Assembly: GCA_001600695.1 (NCBI GenBank)
Contig: BCKQ01000016.1
Location: forward strand, 124,001 to 188,000
DNA: 64,000 nt
Reading direction: 5' to 3'
DNA from: Ascoidea asiatica
Lineage: Eukaryota > Ascomycota > Saccharomycetes > Ascoideales > Ascoideaceae
Shown here: positions 10,802 to 20,811 of the stretch, in pieces
How the letters are laid out: each line of letters opens with the position of its first letter
How positions within the stretch are numbered: the first letter of the stretch is position 1
Position numbers and translations under genes: made by a program
The notes under the pieces: model-generated
Databases searched by the model: none
Seen by the model: the letters and a program-made list of their open reading frames with translations, nothing else
Told to the model about the DNA's origin: nothing

Positions 10802-11582
10802 TTTATCAATTTAATAATCTAAAATAAAAAAAATACATTAACTAAACATTGAATAAACTAAAGCAATCCTTTTCGAATAATATCATAAATTGTATTGAAA
10901 TTTGTATTGAAATTTGAATTGAAATTTGTATTGAAAATTGCCAAATTATTGATTTAATTTATTTTAAACAGAAACAACGCGAAACTTTAAATTTCCACAA
11001 ACAGAAGATCCTTAAACCTGGCGACAATAAAAGAGACCCGGAATTCTGGCGACATTTTGAGTGTAGAATGAGGTAGTAAGAGGCGTGGAAATGCACCCAC
11101 TTTAGTGGTTCTGAAAATTATTAGAAAAACAAAGATCACATGTATTGTACTAGGGCTCTGCCTTTGAATATTTTTTTTTGAATGATAGTTTGAGAGAAAG
11201 CTAGAAATGTGCCCTAGGTTTCTGGCTGCGGCTACCGTGACTTGTTTCTGCTGTTCCACGTGCTGCTGTTTTTTTTTTGTGTTGCTCAGCTGCATTTGTG
11301 GGCAGGGCTCCGGCGTGGAAGTTCTTGGTGTGGGCCAGAGCCCTGCCGTGGGCTGGATTGCAGTGTTGGATTTGTATTGGCCTGCGAAAAGCCTGCAAAA
11401 TCCTCCAAGACCATGAATATTGAATATTGAATATTGAATATTGACTATTGGATAATGAATTGATGAATATTGAAGAAGGTAATTTTCAATATCGTTGTTA
11501 ATATATATTAAAATAATTTTGAAATACAATAGTTTTGGATTGAATTATCAAGTTGAATAAGTAAAAATTGGAATAATTAAAA
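10802..11582. promoter_or_regulatory. Divergent DCC1/RPL13 upstream region with G+C-rich island
   Basis: Bases about 10975-11410 form a G+C-richer island. It holds a CACGTG palindrome (11257-11262), the core bound by Cbf1-type bHLH factors, and two CCCTA motifs (AGCCCTAG on the minus strand at 11150-11157; GCCCTA at 11211-11216) that resemble the Tbf1 core. In several non-Saccharomyces yeasts Tbf1 and Cbf1 drive ribosomal protein genes, so these are plausible RPL13 elements; that link is inferred. Open frames crossing the island on both strands show no family resemblance. Confidence 0.5.
11415..11442. repeat. 7-bp GAATATT tandem repeat, four copies
   Basis: Four exact copies between the G+C island and the RPL13 start. 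Confidence 0.9.
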
Positions 11583-12695
11583 ATGGGTATGTTCATATTC
11601 AAGATAAGACTTTGAATTACAATGAAATAAGGATTTAAAATCATGAATGAAAATAATTAAGCATTAAAGATTAAATTCAAATAAATAAATAAATAAATAA
11701 ATCAATGAGAAATATTACAAATTAGAGATAAAAAAAAAGGATTGTTAAGAAATTTTAGTAACTTTACTTGAACTTTAATAAGTCAATCATTTTCAAAAGG
11801 TTTTTAAATTTTTTAAAATTTAGCAAATTTCAATAAAAAATTAGTTCATTTGTTTCAATATTTACGAAATAACAAACAAATCAAAATCAAAATCAAAATT
11901 AAAAAGAAAGAAAATGAAATAACTTAACTATTATTTATAGATTTCTTAAATATATTTTTATTTATTATAATAAGCAAAAAAAGAATTTATTTTATTTTAA
12001 TTTGATTTTCAAATTTTCAAATTTTCAAATATACTAACATATTATAACAATTTTTTATTAAATTTTTTTTAAAAATAAATATAGCTATTGGAAAAAATTA
12101 CCCACTTGTAAAAAATCATTTTAAAAAACATTGGCAGGAACGTGTCAAAGTTCATTTTGATCAAGCTGGTAAAAAAAGTTCAAGAAGAATTGCAAGAGGT
12201 AAAAAAGCAGCATTATTTGCACCAAAACCAATTGATTTGTTAAGACCAATTGTTAGAGCACCAACATTAAAATATAATAGAAAAGTTAGATCAGGTAAAG
12301 GATTTACAAAAGAAGAATTAAAAGCAGTTAATTTTTCAAAAGCTTATGCAAGAAGTATTGGAATTTCTGTTGATCATAGAAGAAGTAATAAATCAGAAGA
12401 AGGATTTAAATTAAATGTTGAAAGATTAAAGAATTATAAATCTAAATTAATTATTTTTCCAATTAATGGTAAAATTTCTAAAGTTGAAAATTCAATTTTA
12501 AAAAGTTCTAATGGATTTCCAATTAATCAAATTTCAACAGATGTTGAATCAAGATCAGTTGAAATTACTAAAGGTCCAACAGCATTTGAAACTTTAAGAA
12601 AATTAAGATCAGATAAAAAACATTTTGGTGTTAGAGTTAAAAGAGCTAAAGAAAAAGCCGAAGCAGAAGCTGAAAAGAAAAATAAAAAGAAATAA
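11583..12695 (+). CDS. RPL13: Ribosomal protein eL13 (L13), two exons
   Basis: Large-subunit ribosomal protein of 204 residues, from exons 11583-11586 and 12085-12695. Exon 1 is only ATGG; the intron (11587-12084, 498 nt) starts GTATGT, has TACTAAC at 12032-12038 and ends TTTATAG, then exon 2 resumes CTATTGG, giving [20 protein letters not shown]. This matches yeast Rpl13 ([20 protein letters not shown]) and has the same early intron position. The conserved body [19 protein letters not shown] and [14 protein letters not shown] and the Lys/Glu-rich tail ([11 protein letters not shown]) are present. Starting at the first in-exon Met of exon 2 would lose about 50 conserved residues. The intron contains no snoRNA that I can recognise. 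Stop is followed by (AAAT) repeats. Confidence 0.97.
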
Positions 12696-12925
12696 ATAAA
12701 TAAATAAATAAATTAATTAATTAATAGATTAGTATATAATATATATATATATCAATTGTAATTATTTTTATATTTATATTTATATTTATATTTATTTTTA
12801 ATTTTATTTTCAATTTATCAAATTTTTACATATATTTTAAATAAATATATTTTCAAAGTATATTTTATATAAGTGTATTTTATAAAAGTAAACAAATGAA
12901 TTTTTGAATCAGCAAAGTTATATAT

Positions 12926-12961
<36 letters not shown>

Positions 12962-12992
12962 TTATGTTGTTATGTTGTTATGTTGTATTGAA
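12696..12992. other. Convergent RPL13/RPN13 3' region with AT and TATTTA repeats
   Basis: Under 300 bp. Carries TATTTA copies near 12763-12790 and an (AT) run at about 12930-12959. Such T/A alternation is typical of yeast polyadenylation efficiency elements and may serve both genes. Confidence 0.5.
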
Positions 12993-13718
12993 TTAGAGAT
13001 GAGAAGTATTACTTTGATCATTTATCTCATTTTTGTCTTTATCATCTTTGTCTTTGTCTTTGTTGTCTTTGTCTTTGTTGTCTTTATTGTCTTTATCATC
13101 TTTATCTTTATCTTTATCATTATCTTGTATATCTATATCTATATCTACGTCATCATCATCATCATAATTTTCTTTATATTCATGATTAAGATTACGTTTA
13201 TTATTATTATTATTATCATCATCATCAGATTCAGATTCGGATTCTTTTAAGAATTCATTAATTTTATTTGAATATTGTAAATCTAAAGGAGATAATTTAC
13301 TTGGATCATCATCATCATGATTTTTATATTGTAACCAAAATAAATTTTTTGAACCAGAACTTAAATAAGATAAACTAAAAACTCTACCAGATTTACAAGA
13401 TTTTATATGTTCCCAAACTGAATCACCAGGAATTAATAATAATTCATTATCACTATCATTATTATTATTCTTTTTGTTTTTATTATTTTCTTTTGTAATG
13501 GAATTAGAAGATCTTGGAGACCAATTGAATTGAAACCAATTTATACTTTCATCATCAGGATCAACAGCAGCATTATCATCATCAAATTCTTCAATATTAT
13601 GACATTTAGTTATAGTAATTTTACCTTTAATTGAAGAAGGAGTACAAATTTTTGAATTTTCATCATAATTTACTTTACCAGCAAAAAAAGATATTATTGG
13701 AGGAGATTGAGAAGTCAT
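12993..13718 (-). CDS. RPN13: Proteasome ubiquitin receptor Rpn13
   Basis: This 241-residue protein begins with a Pru domain (about residues 7-150). FFAGKVNYDENSKICTP, WFQFNWSPR, LLLIPGDSVWEHIKSCKSGR and NLFWLQYKN match the yeast Rpn13 segments FRAGVCEYNEDSRLCTP, FWDFEWRP, LILIPGETMWVPIKSSKSGR and FFWLQEKN. Pru domains anchor Rpn13 to Rpn2 in the 19S particle and bind ubiquitin through loops. As in S. cerevisiae there is no UCHL5-binding C-terminal domain. After residue 155 the protein is a low-complexity acidic tail with Asp/Lys and Asp/Asn repeats, longer than in S. cerevisiae Rpn13 (156 residues). Confidence 0.93.
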   Translation of the reverse strand: MTSQSPPIISFFAGKVNYDENSKICTPSSIKGKITITKCHNIEEFDDDNAAVDPDDESINWFQFNWSPRSSNSITKENNKNKKNNNNDSDNELLLIPGDSVWEHIKSCKSGRVFSLSYLSSGSKNLFWLQYKNHDDDDPSKLSPLDLQYSNKINEFLKESESESDDDDNNNNNKRNLNHEYKENYDDDDDVDIDIDIQDNDKDKDKDDKDNKDNKDKDNKDKDKDDKDKNEINDQSNTSHL

Positions 13719-14097
13719 AATGAATAAAACTGAAATGAAATAAAAAGTATTGTAATAGTATTTAATTACTTTAACTTAAATGAATTTAATTGAATTATTA
13801 TATTATATTATATTGTTTATTGAATATAATTATTGAATATACAGTATTTGTTTGTTATTCATATTGCCACTAAGATTTAATTGAAATAAGAACGGAAATA
13901 GAATGTAATGTAATATAAATATTGAATCCTTAGCGCGGTAGATGCTTACGTTAACACGGATCTATTTACTTGGTAAATCAATTGCTTACTTTGTTATTCA
14001 GTTATTTAGTTATTTAATAGATAATTGGAAAGCGAATTGGAAAGTGGTTGGTAAGTGATAAGTGAATTGAAGAAACAAAGAAGAAACAAAGAAGAAG
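13719..14097. promoter_or_regulatory. Divergent RPN13/CinA-domain gene upstream region
   Basis: Short A+T-rich region with one G+C patch near 13930-13965 (GCGCGG). I looked for the Rpn4 proteasome element GGTGGCAAA on both strands and did not find it. The plus-strand gene starts right after an AAGAAACAAAGAAGAAG leader. Confidence 0.45.
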
Positions 14098-14619
14098 ATG
14101 GAGTTTCCTGGAGAAGATATTAAAGAGATAATAATAAAAATTGGAAATATATTAATAGAAAGAAAAGAAAGTATTGCAATTTCAGAAGGAGCATGTGGTG
14201 GATTAATGTCAGCATATTTAGTTTCATTACCAGGAGCATCTAAATATTTTCAAGGAAGCACATTATTGTATAGTTTGAAATCCAAATTAAAGATCAATGG
14301 ATGGACAAAAGAAGAAATCGAAAATTACACAGGACCAAGTTTAAAAGTAGCAAGAAGATTGGCCAGAAACTTGAGAATAGAACTTGGATCAAGTTATGTT
14401 TTATCAGAGACCGGATTTGCAGGAGCTTCAGAGGAGATTGAAGAAAGTGAAGTGGGAACAGTTTACCTCGCAGTGGCCGGGCCTGGTGGCGAAGAGTCCG
14501 TTGTGAAACAGACGAAGACGAAAGACCGGTCGCAGAACATGCAGCAGTTTGCCAGGTTGGGGCTTCTTTTCTTTCTCCAGGTGTTGGAGCAGCAGCAAAA
14601 GAAGCAGAAGCACAAATAA
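14098..14619 (+). CDS. CinA C-terminal / PncC-type amidohydrolase domain protein
   Basis: This 173-residue protein consists of a single CinA C-terminal domain. EGACGGLMSAYLVSLPGAS (about residues 35-53) corresponds to the ESCTGG..TSVPGAS signature of bacterial CinA/PncC, followed by the matching FQGSTLLYS, and SETGFAGASE is the counterpart of the later glycine-rich motif. Bacterial members are nicotinamide mononucleotide deamidases of pyridine nucleotide salvage; in fungi the role is not established and enzyme activity is inferred. The bacterial Ser-Cys-Thr-Gly-Gly here reads Gly-Ala-Cys-Gly-Gly, so the nucleophile position should be examined. The gene has no targeting sequence. Its 3' end runs into a G+C-rich stretch, and the last 50 codons are visibly G+C-richer than the rest. 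Confidence 0.8.
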   Translation: MEFPGEDIKEIIIKIGNILIERKESIAISEGACGGLMSAYLVSLPGASKYFQGSTLLYSLKSKLKINGWTKEEIENYTGPSLKVARRLARNLRIELGSSYVLSETGFAGASEEIEESEVGTVYLAVAGPGGEESVVKQTKTKDRSQNMQQFARLGLLFFLQVLEQQQKKQKHK

Positions 14620-15035
14620 AATAGTTACAGTCACACTAGTTACACTAAATAGCGACACTGACACTAACAGTAATCTGGTCAATTGCAATTGCAGTGGTTC
14701 TATTTCAGTGTGTTTGATCGAGTGCGGTGCCACGTGACCGTAGCCTCTCCCTTGGTGGCGTTATGCGCTTTGTTCTCTTTGTTCTGTGCTTTGTTTGTTT
14801 TTCTGGTCCTTGTCTGCGTGTGGCGTGTGGCGAGTTTCTGTTTCGTGTGCTTCGTCCTCTGCTTCGTCCTCTGCTTCTTCTGCTGCTGACGCTTCACTCA
14901 CACTTTCATTCTCCATTGCTATATATATCTCTCTTTATCCCCTTTCTCTTTCTCTTTTTCTCTCTTCTCATTTCCATTTTATTCATCATTCACTTCACTT
15001 CTCTTTTCTTGAATATTCATCGTTGTTTTCTCAAA
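14620..15035. promoter_or_regulatory. NUS1 upstream region, G+C-rich, with CACGTGAC
   Basis: Between the CinA-domain stop and the NUS1 start. Contains CACGTGAC at 14731-14738 (a full Cbf1/CDEI-type site), a G+C-rich stretch to about 14900 and a pyrimidine-rich leader just before the NUS1 ATG. A frame continuing upstream from NUS1 through this region uses a GTG start and looks non-coding. Confidence 0.5.
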
Positions 15036-16322
15036 ATGACAATGCCAAATACAACTTCAAATGAAAATACAAATCAAATTAATAATAATATTAATCAATT
15101 ACCAACAAAAGAAGAATCTTCAAAAAAAATTGCAAAACAAATTTTAAATAATTCAAGAATTGAAGATATTATTCAATATGAAAATATTTTAAAAAGAAGA
15201 GGTTTATCAATTAATAAAGCAATTAATTTATCCTCAAATTTAGATAATCCAATTTTAAATAATTCAATTTTAAATAATTCAATCTCAAATCAATTAAATT
15301 TAGAAAATAATAATCAAAATTTAATTAATGATAAAAATAATAATATAAATACAGAACCTAATTCCCAATCAAATTCTAATTCTAATCAAAAGGTTAAAGT
15401 TACTTTACCAATTCAATATAATTCAAATTTTTTAAACATTTTAATTAATAATAATTTTATAAATTTAATTTTATTTTATATTTATCATTTTATTTTAATT
15501 TCTTTAATTTTTACATATTCAATATTTAGAATTTTTCAATTTTTTAAAAATAAATTAAAATTATTATTCTTAAAAATTTCTTATAATAATTTAAATAATT
15601 CTTCAAAAATTATTAGAAATGATATTTTAAAATTAAATAAATTACCAAAAAAAATTTCAATTATACTTAATGAAAATAATAATATTAAATTAATTGATAA
15701 TTCATCAGATTTTATAATTTGGAATTTATCTTCTGGTATAAAATTTATCTCAATTTATGATCAATTTTCAATTCTTAAAAAAAATTTAAATATTTTAAAT
15801 TTAAAATTATCTTTAAATAAAAAATTATTATTAAATTTTAATATTAAAAATTTACCAAATTATATTATTAAAATTCCTTCTTTAAATTATATTTATTCTT
15901 CTTCAAATCAATTCATTCAATTATCAATTGATGATAATCAAGAAGAACAACAACAACAACAACAAAAACTTTATTTTAATGATTCATTACCTTTAATTGA
16001 AATTACTTTATTAAGTGAAATTGATGGTAGAAATACAATTGTAAATTTAACAAAATCTTTGGCAAAATTAAATAATAAAAAAATTTTAAATTTAAATGAT
16101 ATTAATGTAAATTTAATTGATAATAAATTATCAAATTTAATTGGTATTGAACCTGATTTATTAATTTTATTTACTCCATATTTAGATTTAAAAAATTATC
16201 CTCCATGGCATTTAAGATTATCTGAAATTTATTATGAACCTGATAATAATGATTTTAATTATTCAATTTATTTAAGAGCTCTACAAAAATTTTCAACTGT
16301 TAAATTTAATATCGGTAAATAA
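15036..16322 (+). CDS. NUS1: Nus1, non-catalytic subunit of cis-prenyltransferase
   Basis: The protein has 428 residues from ATG 15036, preceded by an A-rich context; a second ATG lies two codons on. Nus1 (human NgBR) pairs with Rer2/Srt1 in the ER to make dolichol. A low-complexity Asn-rich N-terminus is followed by a hydrophobic membrane segment (about 145-170, LILFYIYHFILISLIFTYSI). The C-terminal domain is undecaprenyl-synthase-like: ITLLSEIDGRNTIVNLTKSL, EPDLLILFTPYLDL and NYPPWHLRLSEIYYEP agree with fungal Nus1. The very end reads NIGK where many NgBR proteins have an RxG motif, so it resembles yeast-type Nus1. Convergent with eIF3h, 124 bp apart. Confidence 0.85.
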   Translation: MTMPNTTSNENTNQINNNINQLPTKEESSKKIAKQILNNSRIEDIIQYENILKRRGLSINKAINLSSNLDNPILNNSILNNSISNQLNLENNNQNLINDKNNNINTEPNSQSNSNSNQKVKVTLPIQYNSNFLNILINNNFINLILFYIYHFILISLIFTYSIFRIFQFFKNKLKLLFLKISYNNLNNSSKIIRNDILKLNKLPKKISIILNENNNIKLIDNSSDFIIWNLSSGIKFISIYDQFSILKKNLNILNLKLSLNKKLLLNFNIKNLPNYIIKIPSLNYIYSSSNQFIQLSIDDNQEEQQQQQQKLYFNDSLPLIEITLLSEIDGRNTIVNLTKSLAKLNNKKILNLNDINVNLIDNKLSNLIGIEPDLLILFTPYLDLKNYPPWHLRLSEIYYEPDNNDFNYSIYLRALQKFSTVKFNIGK

Positions 16323-16333
16323 TTTATATTCTT

Positions 16334-16368
16334 GTCTTTTGTCTTTTGTCTTTTGTCTTTTGTCTTTT
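16334..16368. repeat. 7-bp GTCTTTT tandem repeat, five copies
   Basis: Exact copies starting at 16334, 16341, 16348, 16355 and 16362, immediately after the NUS1 stop in the short convergent NUS1/eIF3h gap. Confidence 0.9.
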
Positions 16369-16446
16369 TGCTATTTATTAATTTTTAGCTATTGTATTAT
16401 AATTATTCGCTTATATATCTATATAATCTATATATCATATAAAATA

Positions 16447-17694
16447 TTAAATATTTAAACCTTTTTGAATAGTGAAATCTTTAATTAATTCAGATGTTGT
16501 ACCAACTTCTAAATCTTTACAAAATCCATTAATACTTGCAGAAATTAATAAATTATTAAATCTTGATGGTTCATTTGGTAATTTAAATATTGATTTCCAA
16601 TCATTTTCTAAATCAATATTATTATTACTACTATTACCCTTTTTATCTAATAAATTTTCTGCTTTAGATTTAATTTTCCATTGTTGAATTTTAATTAATT
16701 CTCTTGATAATTGTCTTTGATAATAATTAAAATTATTTAAATCATAATTAAATGAATCAATTGAATCAAATAATTTATCTATAATTGTTGGTAAATATTT
16801 ACTATTTGATAAATTTAATGTATTAAAATTATCTTTAAAAATTTCATTATTATTATTACTTTCATTGTTAAATTCATATTCAAATTCATTTCCATTTTTA
16901 TTATCAATTTCATTATCATTATCAAAGTTATTATTATTATTATTATTGTTGGTATTACCATTATTAATACTCTTATTATTTAAATCATGTAACATTAATG
17001 AAATTAAATTTGAATTTTTAATTTTAACTTTTAATTCTTCAAAAATATTTAAATAATTTAATTCATTTTTTAATAATATTTCACTATTAAATTTATTTGT
17101 ATTATTTAATGAATTTTTATAAACATTTAAAAAATTTAAACTTAATCTAAAAGCTCTAATTGATAAAATTCCATTATTATTCATTTTTGAAGAATCATGA
17201 ATAATTAAAATTGAATTTGGATTAATATTTTGTAAAGATAATAAACTATCAATAATTTGATTATTAAAAAAATTTGTTGAAATTGAACATTGATACCATC
17301 CAATAAATTGAGATGGTACTCCAGTATCTTTTAATAAATCAAATAATTCATTTTGAAATTTTTGATTTGATCTTAATTTAAATGAAGAACCTTCATTTGA
17401 ATCACCATATGTTAAATATGGAAAAGCTTGAGAAACGGATAAAATTTTATCATTATCTAAACCTAATAAAGGACCAGAAACTGGTGTTGGATAATGATCT
17501 GCTGCATGTTTAACAATCTTTAATGCTACACTACTTTCAATTTCAACAACTTTTGTAGTTGCTGGTAAATATTCTTTTAATCTATAAAAATTTTAAAATT
17601 GTTAGTTATATTTGATGATAATTTAATAATACTAAAAGTATAAGTTTAAAAAAGTACCTAAAAAATATTTAACATACTGTTTATTGGATGACAT
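16447..17694 (-). CDS. EIF3H: Translation initiation factor eIF3 subunit h (MPN domain), two exons
   Basis: Exon 1 is 17678-17694 (17 nt, MSSNK plus two bases). The intron 17582-17677 (96 nt) has GTATGT, an AACTAAC branch-like motif and a TATAG end. Exon 2 is 16447-17581. The 383-residue product starts MSSNKQLKEYLPATTKVVEI. ESSVALKIVKHAADHYPTPV followed by SGPLLGLDNDKILSVSQAFP matches the eIF3h MPN core ([29 protein letters not shown]), and FIGWYQCS, HDSSKMNNNGILSIRAFRLS (for YDPIKTAQGSLSLKAYRL) and the C-terminal NNLLISASINGFCKDL match the same family. The JAMM zinc residues are not conserved, as in all eIF3h. An ATG at 17184 would remove the MPN core. S. cerevisiae lacks this subunit, so a larger eIF3 complex is implied. 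Confidence 0.92.
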
Positions 17695-19090
17695 CTTTCT
17701 TTTTTATTATTTGATAAGCTTCAACTGAATATAAATCCTTTCTTTCCAATAAAAACTAGCACTATTTCTTGCAATACTTCTTTCACTTAAAGTCTTTCTT
17801 GATTTATTATTTCTTGTTACTTTCAGTGTCCTTTAATTTTGATAAATTTTCAGACTTTGTTCACTTTTTCAAATTCGCAAATTCGCAAATTCGCAATTTT
17901 CAAAACCTCACAAAATCTTCCAGCGGCACGTGACGGCTAAATCCAAAAATCCAGAAGTGTGGATTCAATGCAATAAACACATTAATGTGCATTGTATCCA
18001 CTGAACTGGTTAAGACCAAGTTCATGGATGTGCCCGTGGACCGGATATTTACCAAGGAATTATATATTGTATAAGGTTTACAATCCTTGGACTTTTTCCA
18101 TAATTCCGTGCTGTTTCCATGCTCTTCCGGTTTTTTCCGGATATTTTTTTTGTTGATTTTTCGGGCTGCCAAAAGTTGCCGACGGCTGCCGTTCTTGGCG
18201 CACAAACACGCGCTGAAAGGCGCAAAACAATGCAGGATTACTCGGACCCGCTGCCGAGCGAGTATGGAAGTCTGCAATCAGCCCTCTTAATTCAGTACAT
18301 TATTCTTATCAATTTCAATGTTAGTACTGTAATTCCCCTGCTGTATTCAAAACATTTCTTTTATCCTCCATCCTTCCACTCAAAACATTTCTTAGGGTCT
18401 TTTTTTGTTTTCACCAAATCCAACAATTTTATTTTGTGTTGGTTTTGATTCGATTTTGTGAAATGAAAATGAAAAAAAAAAAAAAAAAAATTTCATCGAA
18501 GAAGCTAAAAACAGACAAAAATCTGATTCAAATCTGATTCAAATCTAATTGAAATTTAGAAAATTTCATTTATTTGGCTTTGATTTGTTCCATTTGCTGC
18601 TAGTCTTTTGAAACTTGACTGAATTCCAACAATTAGAATTAGAACTAGAATTGAAATTGGAATTGGAATTGGAACTCGAATTGCGAGAGCCGAATATAAA
18701 GAAATAATTCAGCGAAGAAATACTGGAAATATTATTATTATTTTCAGGTTTGTAAATGAATGACAACAAACTTCTTTACTCGAGATTATTCGAATAATCT
18801 CGACTGAGCTTGGATCAAATTCCCAATCAGTTCAAAAAGTGTCGTATCAACCTTAATCTCGTTTCTGGAAATTTGTTCCTATTCAATTTCAACCTTTTTT
18901 AATTGTAATATTCTCTTGTTATAAAAAGCTGGAATTTTTCACTTTCATTCAATTCAATAACTGAATTTATTATTTCTCTTAAACCCACCCTGCATTTAAC
19001 TGTATAAATACTCTTAGAACTCTTCATTCTTTTAAGTATTTGATAAAATAAAATATATAAAATATATATTCATTTATAAATTCAATTAAA
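17695..19090. promoter_or_regulatory. Divergent eIF3h/ELO upstream region
   Basis: A 1.4-kb region. A G+C-rich island spans about 17920-18290, with CACGTGAC at 17927-17934 on the eIF3h side. A poly-A run lies near 18473-18490. On the ELO side TATAAATA at 19013-19020 sits about 70 bp before the start codon, a good TATA-box position. Open frames through the island (including 125 codons on the minus strand) show no recognisable domain and are judged chance. Confidence 0.5.
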
Positions 19091-20263
19091 ATGTCGAATT
19101 CTGAGTCAAATTTAAATTTATCCTCTTCAAAACACAATTTAAATTTCTTTCTAGGAAAACCAACTAAAGAAATTTGGAAATGGCCAAAGGATATTGATTA
19201 TCCATCACCTCCATATCCATTAAATTATAATAATTTAACAATTTCAATTTATAACTTTTTTTTAAATTCAAAGACTCCAATTTCAATTGCTTTAGTTTAT
19301 TTCACTTCTGTTCATTTAATTAATAATATTATAAGAAAAAAACAATTGAAAAAATTTAATAAACTAAATAATAATAACATTAATAATAACAACAATAAAA
19401 ATCTAGATTTAAAAAAATTACCAAGTGTTCCAAGTAATTTCAGTAAAACTAAAACTTTCAAAGTTTTAACCATTTTACATAATATTTTCTTATGTATTTT
19501 TTCAATTTGGTCTTTTTATAATATGTTAAAAGTTATAAATTTCTCAAAAAAAAATGTAACTTCAATTTTTCAAAATTTAATCAATTCTGCAACTACAACT
19601 ACAACTACATCTGCATTTTCAACTGATTCAAATTCTTTTTCACCTTCAACAATAACTTCAAATATTAATAATGTATTCTGGACTGCAATTTGTGATTTAG
19701 ATCAAGGTATTTGGAATATTAATTCAAAAGGTTTAAATTTTTATGCTTTTTGGTTTTATTTATCTAAATATTATGAAATCTTTGATACAATTATAATATT
19801 ATTAAAAGGTAAACCTTCTTCATTATTACAGTCTTATCATCATTCTGGTGCAATGTTATCAATGTGGGCTGGTGTTAGATTTGCTTCTCCTCCAATTTGG
19901 ATCTTTGTTGTTTTCAATTCTTTTATTCATTCTTTAATGTATTTCTATTATACTTTATCAATCTTAAAAATTAAAGTACCAAAGATTTTTAAACAATCTT
20001 TAACAACTTTGCAAATTATACAATTTATCACCGGTGGTTCTTTAGCTTTCTTACATTTCTTTGTAAATTATAGAGATATTTCAAATAATATCAAAGAATT
20101 CAATTATTGTATTAAAGATGGTGCTCAAGCAATGGCTCTTTGGATTAATATTTTTTATTTATTTCCTTTAACTATTTTATTTGCAGCTTTTTGGATTGAT
20201 AGTTATGTTCGTCGTCAATCAAATCCAATTCGTGTAAGTAATCAAGAGAAAAAAAAACTATAA
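19091..20263 (+). CDS. ELO-family fatty acid elongase
   Basis: This 390-residue ER membrane protein shows ELO-family motifs in order: SKYYEIFDTIIILLKGK (about 224-240, the KxxExxDT motif), QSYHHSGAMLSMWAG (247-261, the histidine box), FNSFIHSLMYFYYTLS (about 275-290) and TTLQIIQFITGGSLAF (about 307). Members catalyse the 3-ketoacyl-CoA synthase step of very-long-chain fatty acid elongation. The box is Gln247-x-x-His250-His251, not the canonical HxxHH. Seven or so hydrophobic segments and a basic C-terminus (QEKKKL) with di-lysine-like character fit ER retention. It differs clearly from the Elo1/2/3 trio and resembles elongases of filamentous fungi and Candida by eye; substrate is unknown. A low-complexity Thr/Ser stretch interrupts the middle. 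Confidence 0.85.
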   Translation: MSNSESNLNLSSSKHNLNFFLGKPTKEIWKWPKDIDYPSPPYPLNYNNLTISIYNFFLNSKTPISIALVYFTSVHLINNIIRKKQLKKFNKLNNNNINNNNNKNLDLKKLPSVPSNFSKTKTFKVLTILHNIFLCIFSIWSFYNMLKVINFSKKNVTSIFQNLINSATTTTTTSAFSTDSNSFSPSTITSNINNVFWTAICDLDQGIWNINSKGLNFYAFWFYLSKYYEIFDTIIILLKGKPSSLLQSYHHSGAMLSMWAGVRFASPPIWIFVVFNSFIHSLMYFYYTLSILKIKVPKIFKQSLTTLQIIQFITGGSLAFLHFFVNYRDISNNIKEFNYCIKDGAQAMALWINIFYLFPLTILFAAFWIDSYVRRQSNPIRVSNQEKKKL

Positions 20264-20811
20264 CTTATAATAGATAATTGATTCCATCAATTTATCTATC
20301 GATCTATTTTCATGTTTAATTCTATATTCAAATTAAATTTTTCATATTCATTCAATTCATTTATATATGCTAAATAAACTATGAATTGACCTTATTTTTT
20401 TTTCATTTTTTTCTTTTACAGTCTCATTTTTCATTTCTATCTTCATTATTCAATATACAAGTATGATTGTATTTGGACTTTATCATTAGTTTTCTAAAAT
20501 CAAAAAAAAAAACGTTTTTTTTTTCTTCAATACATATTTTATACAAGCACTCATTAAAACTTTTCTTCTTGCCAAAATAAAATCTCAAACTTTCATTCAT
20601 ATAATAATAATCAAATTGTAGTCAAACCACATACTAATATGAAATCCAATATACTGTAATTGAATATAGAGATGCAATTATATGTATTCTCTAAGAATAC
20701 AGTCTTGACATAGCAAAAATTTCAAATTTGAAATAATGTTAGTAAAAAAAATAGATACATACTTACCATTATTCGGATATCAAAATGTAAAGATATCACA
20801 ACAAAATTATT
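20264..20811. other. Convergent ELO / zf-C3H1 3' region, no gene seen
   Basis: A+T-rich DNA with long A and T runs (for example near 20498-20525). No tRNA, coding frame or regulatory island. Confidence 0.6.

Noticed and set aside
11201-11430. Overlapping 60-70-codon frames in the RPL13/DCC1 island
   Set aside because: Open only because the island is G+C-rich; Cys/Phe or Arg/Pro-rich nonsense with no family.
17900-18448. Frames of 67-125 codons in the eIF3h/ELO island
   Set aside because: Codon use unlike real genes here and no recognisable motif.
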